From Candidatus Nitrospira nitrificans (GTDB taxonomy: Bacteria > Nitrospirota > Nitrospiria > Nitrospirales > Nitrospiraceae), in NCBI RefSeq assembly GCF_001458775.1, contig NZ_CZPZ01000012.1, forward strand, positions 124,001 through 188,000: DNA of 64,000 nucleotides. Reading direction: 5' to 3'. Below are positions 1 through 8,897 of this stretch, in pieces. The notes under the pieces were generated by a model, which saw nothing but the letters and a program-made list of their open reading frames with translations, ran no database searches and was not told the origin of the DNA. The number at the start of each line of letters is the position of its first letter. Positions within the stretch are counted from its first letter, which is position 1. Both the position numbers and the translations under genes were made by a program.

Positions 1-708
1 GATGAGCCAGTAAATCGGATTGAGGGCGATGTCTCCGGCATAGCCGAGAAGATCTCGAGCCGTATACGGTCCTAGAATCGGTATCATGAGATAGGGGCCG
101 GGTGGCACTCCATAAAACCCAAGCGTTTGTCCCGTATCCTCTTCCGGTGTCGTCAGCTTGAAGTAGTGTTGGGCTACATCGAAAAATCCGCCGATCCCGA
201 CCGTTGTATTGATGAGAAACCGCCCGACTTCGATCCCGGCTCCTTTGAATTTTCCTTGAAACATATTGTTCAGGAATCGCGGGGTCGCACGACTATTGTA
301 GAAGATATTGCCGATGCCGACCTGGACGATATTAGGAACGACGAAGTTGTAGCCCTTCGCGACCGGCTTCAGCACCCAGCGATCGAGCTGCCAGTTGAAT
401 TCAAACACCTTACTGTTCAGCGGTTCCCACGGGTCGTACTCGTCGCCTGCCTCATCGCCCGGTTTAGAAAACGGATCGAGTGGCTCTTCGGAAGACGCGT
501 CGTGGCCCGGCGCTTCTGACGGAACGGTCTTGGGATCGGCATCAGCGACAAGAATGAGCTGAGCATTCTGTCCGATGGTTGGGCTGAGTGAGCTTGTCGA
601 ACCCTTTTGAGTAACGCAACCCGAGAGCGCGATCAATAAGACAGTAAGAATGATTCCAAATTGACTTCGCCTGAAGCAGACCGGCCTACGCATAGCTGTT
701 GTCTTCAT
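1..708 (-). CDS. mlaA: MlaA (VacJ) family outer-membrane lipoprotein, partial at its C-terminus
   Basis: The reverse strand reads as an MlaA/VacJ protein whose C-terminus lies beyond the window edge (236 codons visible). The start at 708 gives a basic N-terminus, a hydrophobic stretch and a lipobox LIALSGC. An acidic linker follows, then the family core: DPWEPLN near residue 90, FEFNWQLDRW, NNMFQGKFKGAG, and a glycine/proline-rich GFYGVPPGPYLMIP followed by LGPYTARDL. In the family this lipoprotein removes phospholipid from the outer leaflet of the outer membrane and hands it to the Mla pathway. No other mla gene is visible here. An internal ATG at 693 is an alternative start that would keep the lipobox. 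Confidence 0.9.
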   Translation of the reverse strand, partial: MKTTAMRRPVCFRRSQFGIILTVLLIALSGCVTQKGSTSSLSPTIGQNAQLILVADADPKTVPSEAPGHDASSEEPLDPFSKPGDEAGDEYDPWEPLNSKVFEFNWQLDRWVLKPVAKGYNFVVPNIVQVGIGNIFYNSRATPRFLNNMFQGKFKGAGIEVGRFLINTTVGIGGFFDVAQHYFKLTTPEEDTGQTLGFYGVPPGPYLMIPILGPYTARDLLGYAGDIALNPIYWLI

Positions 709-851
709 GCTTTGAATAACCTTCTTGAGAGTAATAAAACGGGCATTGAGCACACGGTGCCGCACTCTATCAAAAAAGTCGATTCACCCGCCAATCAAAT
801 ATTTCGGAATTGTTCTTGTGGACGGAGACCATGGGCTACGCCCGCCGAGCA

Positions 852-1180
852 TCCGTAGAAGACGGCTCTCCGTCATCCAAGAAAGCGCTCCAGTTCATGA
901 CCAAACAATTCACGGCCGAGCCTGATGCCAAGCCGCTCCTGATTCTGCTGGTCCATATGATGCCGTCTTCGCGCTATGCGATGGCGAAGGAGGCGGGGGA
1001 ACAATGGCTCGCGCAGGAGGCGGCCAAGCTTGAAAAAGTCGGGTATCGCGTCAGACAGTTTCCTGTGTGGGGCCGGCCGCTGAGGAGATTATGAAAGTGG
1101 TGAGTCGTGAACAGCCGAATCTGATGGTCATCGCTCACACGGAAACAGAACCATCGCTCGCCTCTGAGAGAGACGAGCGA
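852..1180 (+). pseudogene. Decayed universal stress protein gene
   Basis: Two reading frames together resemble a single UspA domain. The first carries VEDGSPSSKKALQF, which corresponds to the DGSxxSxxAL start of the family, and runs to about 1068. The second carries PAEEIMKVVSREQPNLMVIA, the usual second half, and begins about where the first stops. A single-base frameshift near 1065-1080 separates them. The first strand lacks a clean start and the C-terminal nucleotide-binding glycine motif is absent, so this is probably a remnant. An intact tandem Usp protein lies at 34029-34934. Confidence 0.55.
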
Positions 1181-1331
1181 TGGCATTCATCGGAAGGGGT
1201 TCGACGAAACGAAAGGGCCCTTGCCCTGAGAAATGTCTCTCTCCAGCAAACCTAATCATCTAACGTGCAAGAGTACTTCTCAGAAAGATGAGGCCTTCCT
1301 CCAGGAGGAATCCCAATGCTGGGCCGGCGAA

Positions 1332-1412
1332 CTATGCGCCTTTCTTGTACACCACAAGACCACCAACGAGAAGCGCAGCCATCACCCCCACGAACATCCA
1401 CAACATATCCAT
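1332..1412 (-). CDS. 26-residue single-pass membrane peptide
   Basis: A very short reading frame begins at ATG 1412 behind the ribosome-binding site AAAGGAGCGG and ends at TAG. It encodes 26 residues: a short N-terminus (MDM), one hydrophobic helix of about 20 residues and a basic C-terminal tail VYKKGA. That is the layout of small inner-membrane peptides. Two inverted repeats lie upstream at 1447-1462 and 1580-1599. I do not recognise the family and no function is assigned. Confidence 0.5.
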   Translation of the reverse strand: MDMLWMFVGVMAALLVGGLVVYKKGA

Positions 1413-1446
1413 AACCGCTCCTTTCGGTTGAGAAAGATTACAAAAC

Positions 1447-1462
1447 CCTTGCATTTGCAAGG
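1447..1462. promoter_or_regulatory. Inverted repeat CCTTGCA-TT-TGCAAGG upstream of the small membrane peptide
   Basis: There are two perfect 7-base arms around a 2-base centre, 35 bases upstream of the start of the 26-residue peptide gene. The size and position fit an operator. There is no T-run on either side to suggest a terminator. Confidence 0.35.
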
Positions 1463-1579
1463 AGCAACTCTTGTGCTTGGATGGATCGAGGACAGCAGTC
1501 CATAAACTCCTGAAAAGAGGTGTCTACAACGCGCTATATGCCAAACCTATTCAGCGAGCTGGGGAAAATGTCATCAAGG

Positions 1580-1599
1580 CTGTCCAGTCAACTGGACAG
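1580..1599. promoter_or_regulatory. 20-bp palindrome CTGTCCAGT-CA-ACTGGACAG
   Basis: Perfect 9-base arms flank a central CA. It lies 53 bases past the stop of the hydroquinone reductase gene and upstream of the small membrane peptide gene, both on the reverse strand. It lacks the T-tract of an intrinsic terminator, so an operator is the better guess, though either is possible. Confidence 0.4.
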
Positions 1600-1651
1600 A
1601 TCAACGAGATGGAACAACAATCGAATGTCTGCAATGGCTTGGCTGAAGGGG

Positions 1652-2602
1652 CTAAAAAGCGATCAGGCGGCCACGTCCATGGGGCGCCGACAAGTCTTGG
1701 TCGGGGCCGATCGGGACAATGCGGGTCGGGTTGATGTCGTCATGCGTGATGTAGTAGTGGCGTTTGATGTGGTCGACATTGACGGTTTCGGCGATGCCAT
1801 CGGTTTGGTAGAGATCTTTCAGATACCCGAACAGGTTCGGGTAGTCGACGATTCGCCGAAGATTGCATTTGAAATGGCCGTGATACACGGCATCGAACCG
1901 AACCAATGTGACAAAAAGCCGCCAGTCGGTTTCCACGAACTCCGGTCCGAATAAGTAACGGTGGGTTGCCAAGCGCGCATCGAGTTGATCCAGCGCGGTA
2001 AATAATCGCCGTGCCGCTCGTTCATAGCTGTGTTGGGATGTGGCAAACCCCGCGCGATAGACTCCATCGTTCACATTCTCGTAGATGAACGTGTTGAGCT
2101 CATCGATTTCTTGCCGGAGGCCATCCGGATACAAATCAATCGGGCTTTCGGTGAATCGATTGAACTCACCGTTGAAAATTCTCATCAGATCGTCATCGGA
2201 GTTGGTGACGATACGTCTGGTGACGGAGTCCCACAGCACAGGCACTGTAATACGTCCGATATAGTTCGGGTCCGTCGCTTTGTAAGCGTCTCGGAGAAAC
2301 TGAAATCCATTGATGGAATCTAGGGAATGCCCTGCCCCTTCTCGAAATGCCCATCCTCGCTCGTCACGAATGGGATCCACGACGGTCATGCCGATCACAG
2401 GCTCCAGCTTCTTGAGCTTACGCACAATGATCGTGCGGTGGGCCCAGGGGCAGGCCCATGACACGTAGAGATGGTAGCGTCCGGCCGCGGCGGGATAGCC
2501 CGAACTACCGTCGGCTGTCACCCACCTTCGGAACACGTCCGGCTGGCGCACGAACTCACCGGCCGGCGATTGTTCGTTTGGAAATTGGGCTCGAACTTCC
2601 AT
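1652..2602 (-). CDS. Glutathionyl-hydroquinone reductase (Omega-like/Xi-class glutathione transferase)
   Basis: The 316-residue protein matches the ECM4/YqjG family, which reduces glutathionyl-hydroquinones with glutathione in the cytoplasm. The thioredoxin-like N-terminal domain has the catalytic cysteine at residue 51 in SWACPWAHRT, and the loop TVPVLWD and the motif TNSDDDLMRIFN follow. An all-helical C-terminal domain contains LFGPEFVETDWRLFVTLVRFD. The ATG at 2602 was chosen because AAGGGAG lies just upstream and family proteins start near this point; longer in-frame starts up to 2683 are less likely. Length is normal for the family. It stands alone, facing away from the RND genes at 2847. 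Confidence 0.88.
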   Translation of the reverse strand: MEVRAQFPNEQSPAGEFVRQPDVFRRWVTADGSSGYPAAAGRYHLYVSWACPWAHRTIIVRKLKKLEPVIGMTVVDPIRDERGWAFREGAGHSLDSINGFQFLRDAYKATDPNYIGRITVPVLWDSVTRRIVTNSDDDLMRIFNGEFNRFTESPIDLYPDGLRQEIDELNTFIYENVNDGVYRAGFATSQHSYERAARRLFTALDQLDARLATHRYLFGPEFVETDWRLFVTLVRFDAVYHGHFKCNLRRIVDYPNLFGYLKDLYQTDGIAETVNVDHIKRHYYITHDDINPTRIVPIGPDQDLSAPHGRGRLIAF

Positions 2603-2846
2603 ACAGCGGCACTCCCTTATACACCAGTATCTCATATCCGCAACCACTGTGCAGGGGAGAGTCGCTCTGCATGGCTGTCGCATTTCGCGACAGCCTCAAG
2701 CGATCACAGTAGCAAAAGGCCACGAATATACGGCGATGCATGGGAAATACAGCATATTCGGGAGGCATGCGCCGTGCGAGAAACTTACAGTCGGGGACAG
2801 GTGGATGACATCCGATGGCGAAGAGCGGATCAAGGAGATGAGATTT

Positions 2847-4058
2847 GTGGCTCATACCTGCCTGAATCAGCGCATGCTCAAATGCCGTGCTCGAGTCATG
2901 CATGGCCTGGCGGTTTGCGTGATTCTAGCGGCGGGCATCGCGTGCGAAAATAAACCGTCAGAGACCTCCACCGTCAAACCCGACTTGCCTTCCGCCCGAA
3001 CGGGGTTGTTGCGCCTGACGCCGCAAGAGTTGTCTCGAATGCGGCTGGAACTGATATCCGTAGCGCAGGGGCAGCTTCTTTCACATCGTGAGTTTCCCGC
3101 GACTGTCCAGGCGAACCAAAATGAATCGGCTGAGGTCACTACTCTGATCCGTGGCCGGGTTGTGAAAGTCCACGTCGATGTCGGGCAGGACGTGAAAAAG
3201 GGCGCTCTCTTGGCGATGCTCCACAGTGTGGACCTGGGCGTCTCGGAAGGAGACTATCTCAAGGCCGGGGCAAGGCTCCATGAAGCGGAGCGAGCGCATC
3301 TCCGCGCCCAGGATCTGTACGAAAACAAGGCCGTCAGTCTCGCTGAATTGCAACGACGCGAGGCCGCCATGAAGACGGCGCGCGCCGAACTGCGGGAAGC
3401 AAAGAACCGACTCGAACTGCTCGGTGTGCCGCCGGAGGAGATCGAGAGGCTTGAACGGGAATTGACCATCAAGGCCGACATGCCTCTACGCGCGCCGTTC
3501 GATGGGCGAGTGATCACGCGCAACATCACACGGGGAGAAGTCGTCGAAACAGAACAGACGCTCTTTACCGTGGCCGATCTCACGGATGTGTGGGTGATCG
3601 GCAATGTGCCGGAGAAAGACGTGCGGTTCATCCTCAAGGACCAGAAGGTCACCGTGGTCGTGGCGGCCTATCCCCATGCGATCTTCAGCGGGGCCATCAC
3701 CTATGTCGGAGACGTGCTTGATCCCGCAACCCGCGCCATGAGCCTCCGGGTCACCGTGCCGAACCCGGATCGTCTCTTGAAACCAGAAATGTTCGCCATC
3801 ATCAGCGTGTCGGCAACCTCAAGCCCTGACGTGCTGAGCGTTCCGCTCGCGGCTGTCCAGGATGGGCCCGCCGGCCCGATGGTGTTCGTTCAACGGGAGC
3901 CCGGTGTGTTCGAGCCGCGGCCGATCAAGTTGGGGAACGAAGAGGGAGACGTGATCAGAGTCTTGGAGGGGGTGAAGGCCGGCGAGCAGGTTGTGACGAA
4001 AGGCTCCTTTGCCCTCAAGTCAGAAATGGAACGGCACAAGATCGAGCCCTCGTTATGA
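2847..4058 (+). CDS. RND efflux periplasmic adaptor lipoprotein (CusB/CzcB type)
   Basis: This is a membrane fusion protein that would join an RND pump to an outer-membrane channel. The GTG at 2847 sits 9 bases after AAGGAG and gives a signal peptide ending in the lipobox LAAGIAC (Cys about residue 33). Later ATGs at 2874 and 2898 are alternatives. The order of domains is a barrel-sandwich half (RGRVVKVHVDVGQDVKKG), an alpha-helical hairpin rich in Ala, Glu and Arg, the second sandwich half (PFDGRVITRNITRGEVV), a beta-barrel and a C-terminal membrane-proximal domain. Its stop overlaps the pump start by 4 bases (ATGA), so the two are translationally coupled. No outer-membrane factor gene is adjacent. 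Confidence 0.88.
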   Translation: MAHTCLNQRMLKCRARVMHGLAVCVILAAGIACENKPSETSTVKPDLPSARTGLLRLTPQELSRMRLELISVAQGQLLSHREFPATVQANQNESAEVTTLIRGRVVKVHVDVGQDVKKGALLAMLHSVDLGVSEGDYLKAGARLHEAERAHLRAQDLYENKAVSLAELQRREAAMKTARAELREAKNRLELLGVPPEEIERLERELTIKADMPLRAPFDGRVITRNITRGEVVETEQTLFTVADLTDVWVIGNVPEKDVRFILKDQKVTVVVAAYPHAIFSGAITYVGDVLDPATRAMSLRVTVPNPDRLLKPEMFAIISVSATSSPDVLSVPLAAVQDGPAGPMVFVQREPGVFEPRPIKLGNEEGDVIRVLEGVKAGEQVVTKGSFALKSEMERHKIEPSL

Positions 4059-7000
4059 TCGTCTCGCTTCTGGAATTCTCGCTGCGTCAGCGAATACTGG
4101 TCCTGGGTCTGGCCTGTCTGCTGTCCGTCGTCGGCGTGATTGCCTTTGAGTCGATTCCGATCGATGCCTACCCCGACGTGACGAACATCCAAGTACAGAT
4201 ACTGAGCGAAGCGGCGGGGCTGTCGCCGGTCGAAGTCGAGCGGTTCATCACCTATCCGCTCGAACTTCAGATGACAGGGTTGCCCGGATTGGCGGAAATC
4301 CGGTCTCTTTCAAAATTTGCGCTCTCCCAAATCACAGTCGTGTTCAACGACGACGTGGATATGTACTTTGCCCGTCAATTGGTCCTCGAGCGAATCATGG
4401 CGGCGAAAGATCGGTTACCGGAGGGGCTCGAATCAGTGATGGCTCCCGTCACAACGGGGCTGGGCGAAGTCTTTCATTATTATCTTGAAGGGCCTCATGC
4501 GACAGCGACCGACGCGAAGATGGTCGAGGCCGAGTTGACGGATCAGCGCACCATGCAGGAGTGGGTCCTGCGTCCCCTGCTCAAGAGCGTGCCGGGAGTG
4601 ATCGATGTCAACGGCATGGGCGGATTCGTGAAGCAGTATCAGGTCTTGGTCGATCCGGCCAAGCTGCGCAAGTTCGACCTGACGCTGCGCCAAATCTACG
4701 AGGCGGTGGTGAAGAACAACGCCAATGTCGGAGGCAACGTGCTGGAGCGGCATGCCGAACGCGCGATCGTTCGAGGGCTTGGACTGATCAGGACCGTGGG
4801 GGATATCGAATCCATCATTGTGAAAGAGGTCGGTGGCACGCCGGTATTCGTCCGGGATGTCGCCGAAGTCGGCATCGGCCACGCCGTTCGCCATGGTGCG
4901 GTGGTCCTCAATGGGGAACGGGAAGTCGTGATAGGAACAGTGCTCATGCTTCGCGGAGGCAATGCTCGTCAGGTGGTTGAGGCGGTCAAGACGAAGATAG
5001 CGGATTTGCGGCGGAATAATATTCTTCCGGAAGGCACAAAGCTGATCCCTTTTTACGATCGCATCGAACTCGTCACCGCGGCCATTCATACAGTGCGGGA
5101 TGCGTTGATCGAAGGGATCGTGCTGGTGGTCTTCGTCTTCTTGTTCTTCTTGGGCCATGTCCGCAGCGCCGTTATTGTCACGGTGACGTTGATCGTCACT
5201 CCGCTCGTCACCTTTATCGTGATGGAGTGGTTCGGGCTCTCGGCCAACTTGATGACACTGGGTGGGTTGGCGATCGCCATCGGCGAGATCGCCGACGGGT
5301 CCCTGGTCCTCGTGGAAAACGCCTATCGGCATCTGGCCCAACACGGCGGCCTGTCTCAGGAACGCAGGTTCAGCGTCATTCTCCATGCCACGAAGGAAGT
5401 CGGCCGACCAATCCTGTTCGGTATTCTGATCATCAGCGTCGTCTTCCTGCCGCTCATGACCCTGCAAGGAATGGAAGGCAAGATGTTCGCGCCGCTGGCC
5501 TACACGCTGGTGATTGCGCTCTTGGCCTCGGTCGTGGTGACGCTGACCCTGTCGCCCGTGCTTGTGTCTCTTCTCTTGCGCGGAGGCCATCTTGAAGAGA
5601 CGCGCGTGACGTTCTGGATGAAACAAGGCTATTTGCCGGTGTTGCAATGGACGCTCAGGCATCGCGGCCTCATCCTGACGAGTTCGATCGTGATCGTGTT
5701 GTGCAGCCTTGCGCTCATTCCGTTCGTCGGGCGGGAATTCATTCCGCTCCTTGAGGAAGGGTCCCTGACTCCCCAAGTCGTGAAGCTGCCGAGTGTGTCG
5801 CTCCCTGAGTCCATCGAGTTGGAGAAGCAGGCTCACAAGGCCATGCTGGAGTTTCCCGAGGTGAAGATGGCCGTGAGCAGGATCGGCCGGGCGGAAATTC
5901 CCTACCATCCGGAAGACCTCTATGAGAGTGATCCGATTGTCTCACTGCACGACCGGAGTACCTGGAAGACGGCGAAGACTCAATCGGGAATGACCGAGGC
6001 GATCCGCCGGAAGCTGGCGGAAATTCCTGGCATCTCCGTCCTCATGAGTCAGCCGATCCAGGAACGAGTGGACGAGTTGATCTCAGGCATCAGGACCGAA
6101 TGCGCCGTCAAGTTGTTCGGAGACGATCTCGATGTGCTCCGCGACAAGGCTCAGGACATCGCGGTCCTGATGCAACACATCAACGGTGTCAAAGATATCA
6201 AAGTCGAACAGGTCGCCGGGCAGCCCTACCTCGTTATCGACATCGATCGGCAGAAGATCGCCCGTTTCGGCATCAATGTGGCCGACGTGCAGGAGATTGT
6301 CGCCACCGCCGTCGGCGGCAAGACGGCGACGCAGGTCTATGAAGGCGAACGACGGTTTCAGCTCATCCTGAGATTTTCAGAACCATACCGGAACAGCGTC
6401 GCCGCCATAGGAGAAATCCGCGTGAAGTCTCCTTCCGGCGCCCTCATTCCCATGAGCGACTTGGCCACGATTGAAATGCGTGAAGGCCCGGCTCGTATCA
6501 GTCGAGAGCATGCGAAGCGCCGCATCTATATCGGTTTCAACGTCGTCGGCCGGGACATCGGTGGGGTCGTGGACGAAGGACGCGCGAAGCTTGCGGCCCA
6601 GCTCCGTTTACCGGAGGGCTATACCATCGTGTGGGGCGGGGCGTTCGAAAACATGGAACGGGCCAATGCGCGATTGATGATCGTCGTGCCGATCACGCTG
6701 GGCCTCGTGTTCTTCCTTCTGTTCTGGGCCTTTCATTCTCTGCGATACGCAACCTTGATCATCATCAACCTGCCGTTCGCGTTGATCGGAGGCGTCGTGT
6801 CGCTATGGCTGAGCGGGCAGTATCTGAGCGTGCCGGCCTCTATCGGTTTTATCGAGCTGTTCGGACTGGCCGTGGGGAATGGGATCGTGCTGGTCTCCTA
6901 TATCAACCAGCTGCGCAACGAGGGACAACAGGTCGAGGACGCGATTCTGACCGGTTGTAGTCGACGACTCCGCCCGGTGGTCATGACGATGATGACCACC

Positions 7001-7186
7001 TTGTTCGGTCTCCTTCCGCTGGCACTGGCGCAAGGAATCGGGGCGGAGGTTCAGAGGCCGCTCGCCAGTGTCGTCATCGGCGGACTCTTCACATCCACGG
7101 CGCTGACGCTGGTGGTACTGCCCGCGCTCTATAGTACGTTTGCGGGACGAGAGGTGAGGAAAGAGGAGGCGCCGGAATGGGTATGA
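4055..7186 (+). CDS. Heavy-metal efflux RND pump (CusA/CzcA family)
   Basis: A full-length 1043-residue inner-membrane proton/metal antiporter with 12 predicted membrane segments and two large periplasmic loops. The N-terminus carries IDAYPDVTNIQVQI, typical of the heavy-metal RND branch. The proton-relay segment in TM4 reads AIAIGEIADGSLVLVEN at about residues 406-422, with an Asp and a terminal Glu-Asn. This resembles but does not exactly match the textbook CzcA or CusA signatures, so I do not name the metal. The gene overlaps the adaptor by 4 bases. A strong hairpin follows at 7256-7288. Confidence 0.9.
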   Translation: MIVSLLEFSLRQRILVLGLACLLSVVGVIAFESIPIDAYPDVTNIQVQILSEAAGLSPVEVERFITYPLELQMTGLPGLAEIRSLSKFALSQITVVFNDDVDMYFARQLVLERIMAAKDRLPEGLESVMAPVTTGLGEVFHYYLEGPHATATDAKMVEAELTDQRTMQEWVLRPLLKSVPGVIDVNGMGGFVKQYQVLVDPAKLRKFDLTLRQIYEAVVKNNANVGGNVLERHAERAIVRGLGLIRTVGDIESIIVKEVGGTPVFVRDVAEVGIGHAVRHGAVVLNGEREVVIGTVLMLRGGNARQVVEAVKTKIADLRRNNILPEGTKLIPFYDRIELVTAAIHTVRDALIEGIVLVVFVFLFFLGHVRSAVIVTVTLIVTPLVTFIVMEWFGLSANLMTLGGLAIAIGEIADGSLVLVENAYRHLAQHGGLSQERRFSVILHATKEVGRPILFGILIISVVFLPLMTLQGMEGKMFAPLAYTLVIALLASVVVTLTLSPVLVSLLLRGGHLEETRVTFWMKQGYLPVLQWTLRHRGLILTSSIVIVLCSLALIPFVGREFIPLLEEGSLTPQVVKLPSVSLPESIELEKQAHKAMLEFPEVKMAVSRIGRAEIPYHPEDLYESDPIVSLHDRSTWKTAKTQSGMTEAIRRKLAEIPGISVLMSQPIQERVDELISGIRTECAVKLFGDDLDVLRDKAQDIAVLMQHINGVKDIKVEQVAGQPYLVIDIDRQKIARFGINVADVQEIVATAVGGKTATQVYEGERRFQLILRFSEPYRNSVAAIGEIRVKSPSGALIPMSDLATIEMREGPARISREHAKRRIYIGFNVVGRDIGGVVDEGRAKLAAQLRLPEGYTIVWGGAFENMERANARLMIVVPITLGLVFFLLFWAFHSLRYATLIIINLPFALIGGVVSLWLSGQYLSVPASIGFIELFGLAVGNGIVLVSYINQLRNEGQQVEDAILTGCSRRLRPVVMTMMTTLFGLLPLALAQGIGAEVQRPLASVVIGGLFTSTALTLVVLPALYSTFAGREVRKEEAPEWV

Positions 7187-7580
7187 GAGAAGGATGGGCA
7201 ACAGGGGCCATCCCTGCGCGCGCTGAGGCCTCACATCAGAATGCGCTCCCTCAATGCGGGCGGTGAGGGATCGCCCTCTGCCGCCCGCGCAAAGGAGGAA
7301 AAAAGAAGCCGTACCGAGGGGCGCCATGCCGTCGTTGGCTGTCATCACCGACGAGTGAAGCCTGGGCATGCGAGAGTACAGCCTCTCTTCCCATCCATTC
7401 CAGTCGTCGGGTAGGAAATGAGGAATGAGTAAACTGAATAGGCGCGTGTATTGGTCGTTAGGCCAGAGTGTAACGTTAGGCACTAAACTTGTAAGTGTTT
7501 GTTGGTAAGTTCGCCTGGTTTTGTCGGCACGTGAGCCGAATCCACAGAGCGATCAGCCAGAACCGGGAGGGGGGCTTCTT
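7187..7580. other. Intergenic region between the RND pump and the FGE-like gene
   Basis: No supported gene. It holds a short stem CAGGG/CCCTG at 7202-7216, the GC-rich hairpin listed separately, and then about 290 bases that presumably contain the promoter of the next gene. I see no convincing -35/-10 pair. Confidence 0.4.
7256..7288. terminator. GC-rich hairpin downstream of the RND operon
   Basis: Nested arms GCGGGCGG/CCGCCCGC and GAGGG/CCCTC surround a 4-base loop. It lies 70 bases past the pump stop codon. No T-tract follows on the forward strand, so it is at best an atypical terminator or an mRNA-stabilising stem. Confidence 0.45.
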
Positions 7581-8822
7581 ATGAGATATGTGTTGGCGGG
7601 AATGACCTTGTTGTGCCTCTTCATCGTTCCTGGGGCTGTTGTGCATGCAGCCAACGGGGAACAGGAATTGTCCAAAGGGGAAAACCTGTTGAAGAACAAG
7701 CAGTATGCGGAGGCGCGGGCGGCGCTGGAGGCCGGCATTCTAAAAGATCCGTCCAATATCCAGGCCCATTTCAATCTGGCCGAGGCTTGCCGAGCCCTAG
7801 AATCCTGGGCCTGCGCGGAGCAACATTACGAGAGCGCACTGGATCTGGATGCCAAATCCGGGACGAAATCCTATTTGCCCAAGACGAAAGCGAAGGTGTG
7901 GCGGTTACGGGAGGAAACGACGGTCTGGCGTCTCCTGAACGAGGGGAAGGGGCTGATCGCCGGTGGAAAAACGAAGCAGGCGGAGGAGGCGCTGCGCAGC
8001 GCCGAGGAGCTTGGCCTCAACAATGAGCAACAGACACTCTATCAACGGTTGCAGGCGAAACTGCCACGATCACGATCTGCCGCCTTGAAATATATGACGT
8101 CCGCCGGATCGGCAGGAGGCGCGGGGGAGACCGAGGCGCTCGATTCGCAGATGGTCCTCGTGCCGGCGGGGAAGTTTATGCGGGGAAGCCAGCTCGGAGA
8201 CGATGAGAAACCCGTTCGCCAGATCTATCTCAATGCCTTCTATATGGATAAATATGAAGTGACGGTCGGGCAGTATGCCAGGTACTTGGAGGCGACCGAC
8301 ATGGAGGAGCCTCCGGACTGGAGCACCATGAATCAACCGCCACATCAGCGACGCCCGGTCGTCAATGTGAATTGGGAGGATGCCGTCAATTATTGCAAAT
8401 GGGCCGGCAAGCGTCTGCCGACGGAGGCGGAGTGGGAAAAAGCGGCGCGGGGAACGGATGGACGGATCTATCCCTGGGGGAATGAAGCTCCAAGCCGGCT
8501 CCATGCCAATTACGGAAGAAAGGAGTGGGATGACCACCTCGCCTTAGCTCCGGTCGGGTCGTATGAAGCGGGGAAGAGTCCCTACGGGATCTATGACATG
8601 GCCGGGAATGCCTGGGAATGGGTGTTCGATTGGTATGAACTGGATTATTACAAGAAAAGTCCTGAAAAGAACCCCATCGGGCCGGCAAAAGGCGAGGGAA
8701 AAGTGTTGCGGGGCGGATCTTGGCTGTACGTGTCCGAGTTTCTGCGGTCCGCGCACCGGTTCGATGCGCAACCCACGAATCGGCTCTTCGGATACGGGTT
8801 CCGTTGCGCGAAGACACCGTGA
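7581..8822 (+). CDS. Secreted TPR plus formylglycine-generating-enzyme-fold (SUMF1) protein
   Basis: A 413-residue protein. The ATG at 7581 follows GGGAGGGGGG and starts a clear signal peptide cleaved near VVHA-ANG; an upstream in-frame start at 7521 would mask it. Residues about 30-120 form TPR-like helices (KGENLLKNKQYAEARAALEA). From about residue 190 comes a complete FGE-sulfatase fold: MVLVPAGKFMRGS, YEVTVGQYARYL, KRLPTEAEWEKAAR, IYPWGNE, YDMAGNAWEWV, LRGGSW and YGFRC. The cysteine pair that binds copper in true formylglycine-generating enzymes (after GGSW) is missing here (GGSWLYVSEFLRSAHR). It is therefore more likely a binding or structural protein than a sulfatase activator. It probably acts in the periplasm. 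Confidence 0.8.
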   Translation: MRYVLAGMTLLCLFIVPGAVVHAANGEQELSKGENLLKNKQYAEARAALEAGILKDPSNIQAHFNLAEACRALESWACAEQHYESALDLDAKSGTKSYLPKTKAKVWRLREETTVWRLLNEGKGLIAGGKTKQAEEALRSAEELGLNNEQQTLYQRLQAKLPRSRSAALKYMTSAGSAGGAGETEALDSQMVLVPAGKFMRGSQLGDDEKPVRQIYLNAFYMDKYEVTVGQYARYLEATDMEEPPDWSTMNQPPHQRRPVVNVNWEDAVNYCKWAGKRLPTEAEWEKAARGTDGRIYPWGNEAPSRLHANYGRKEWDDHLALAPVGSYEAGKSPYGIYDMAGNAWEWVFDWYELDYYKKSPEKNPIGPAKGEGKVLRGGSWLYVSEFLRSAHRFDAQPTNRLFGYGFRCAKTP

Positions 8823-8897
8823 TCCTTTTGCCTGCGGCTCCGGCTGACGAGGACGTGTGGGTATGTCGGCGCGCTTCCTTGCTCCACGAGACAGGGC

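Noticed and set aside
4433-5908. A 491-residue reverse-strand open frame inside the RND pump gene
   Set aside because: It is the antisense shadow of a GC-rich gene; the composition is dominated by His, Gln and Arg, with no domain, and the forward strand is a clear RND protein.
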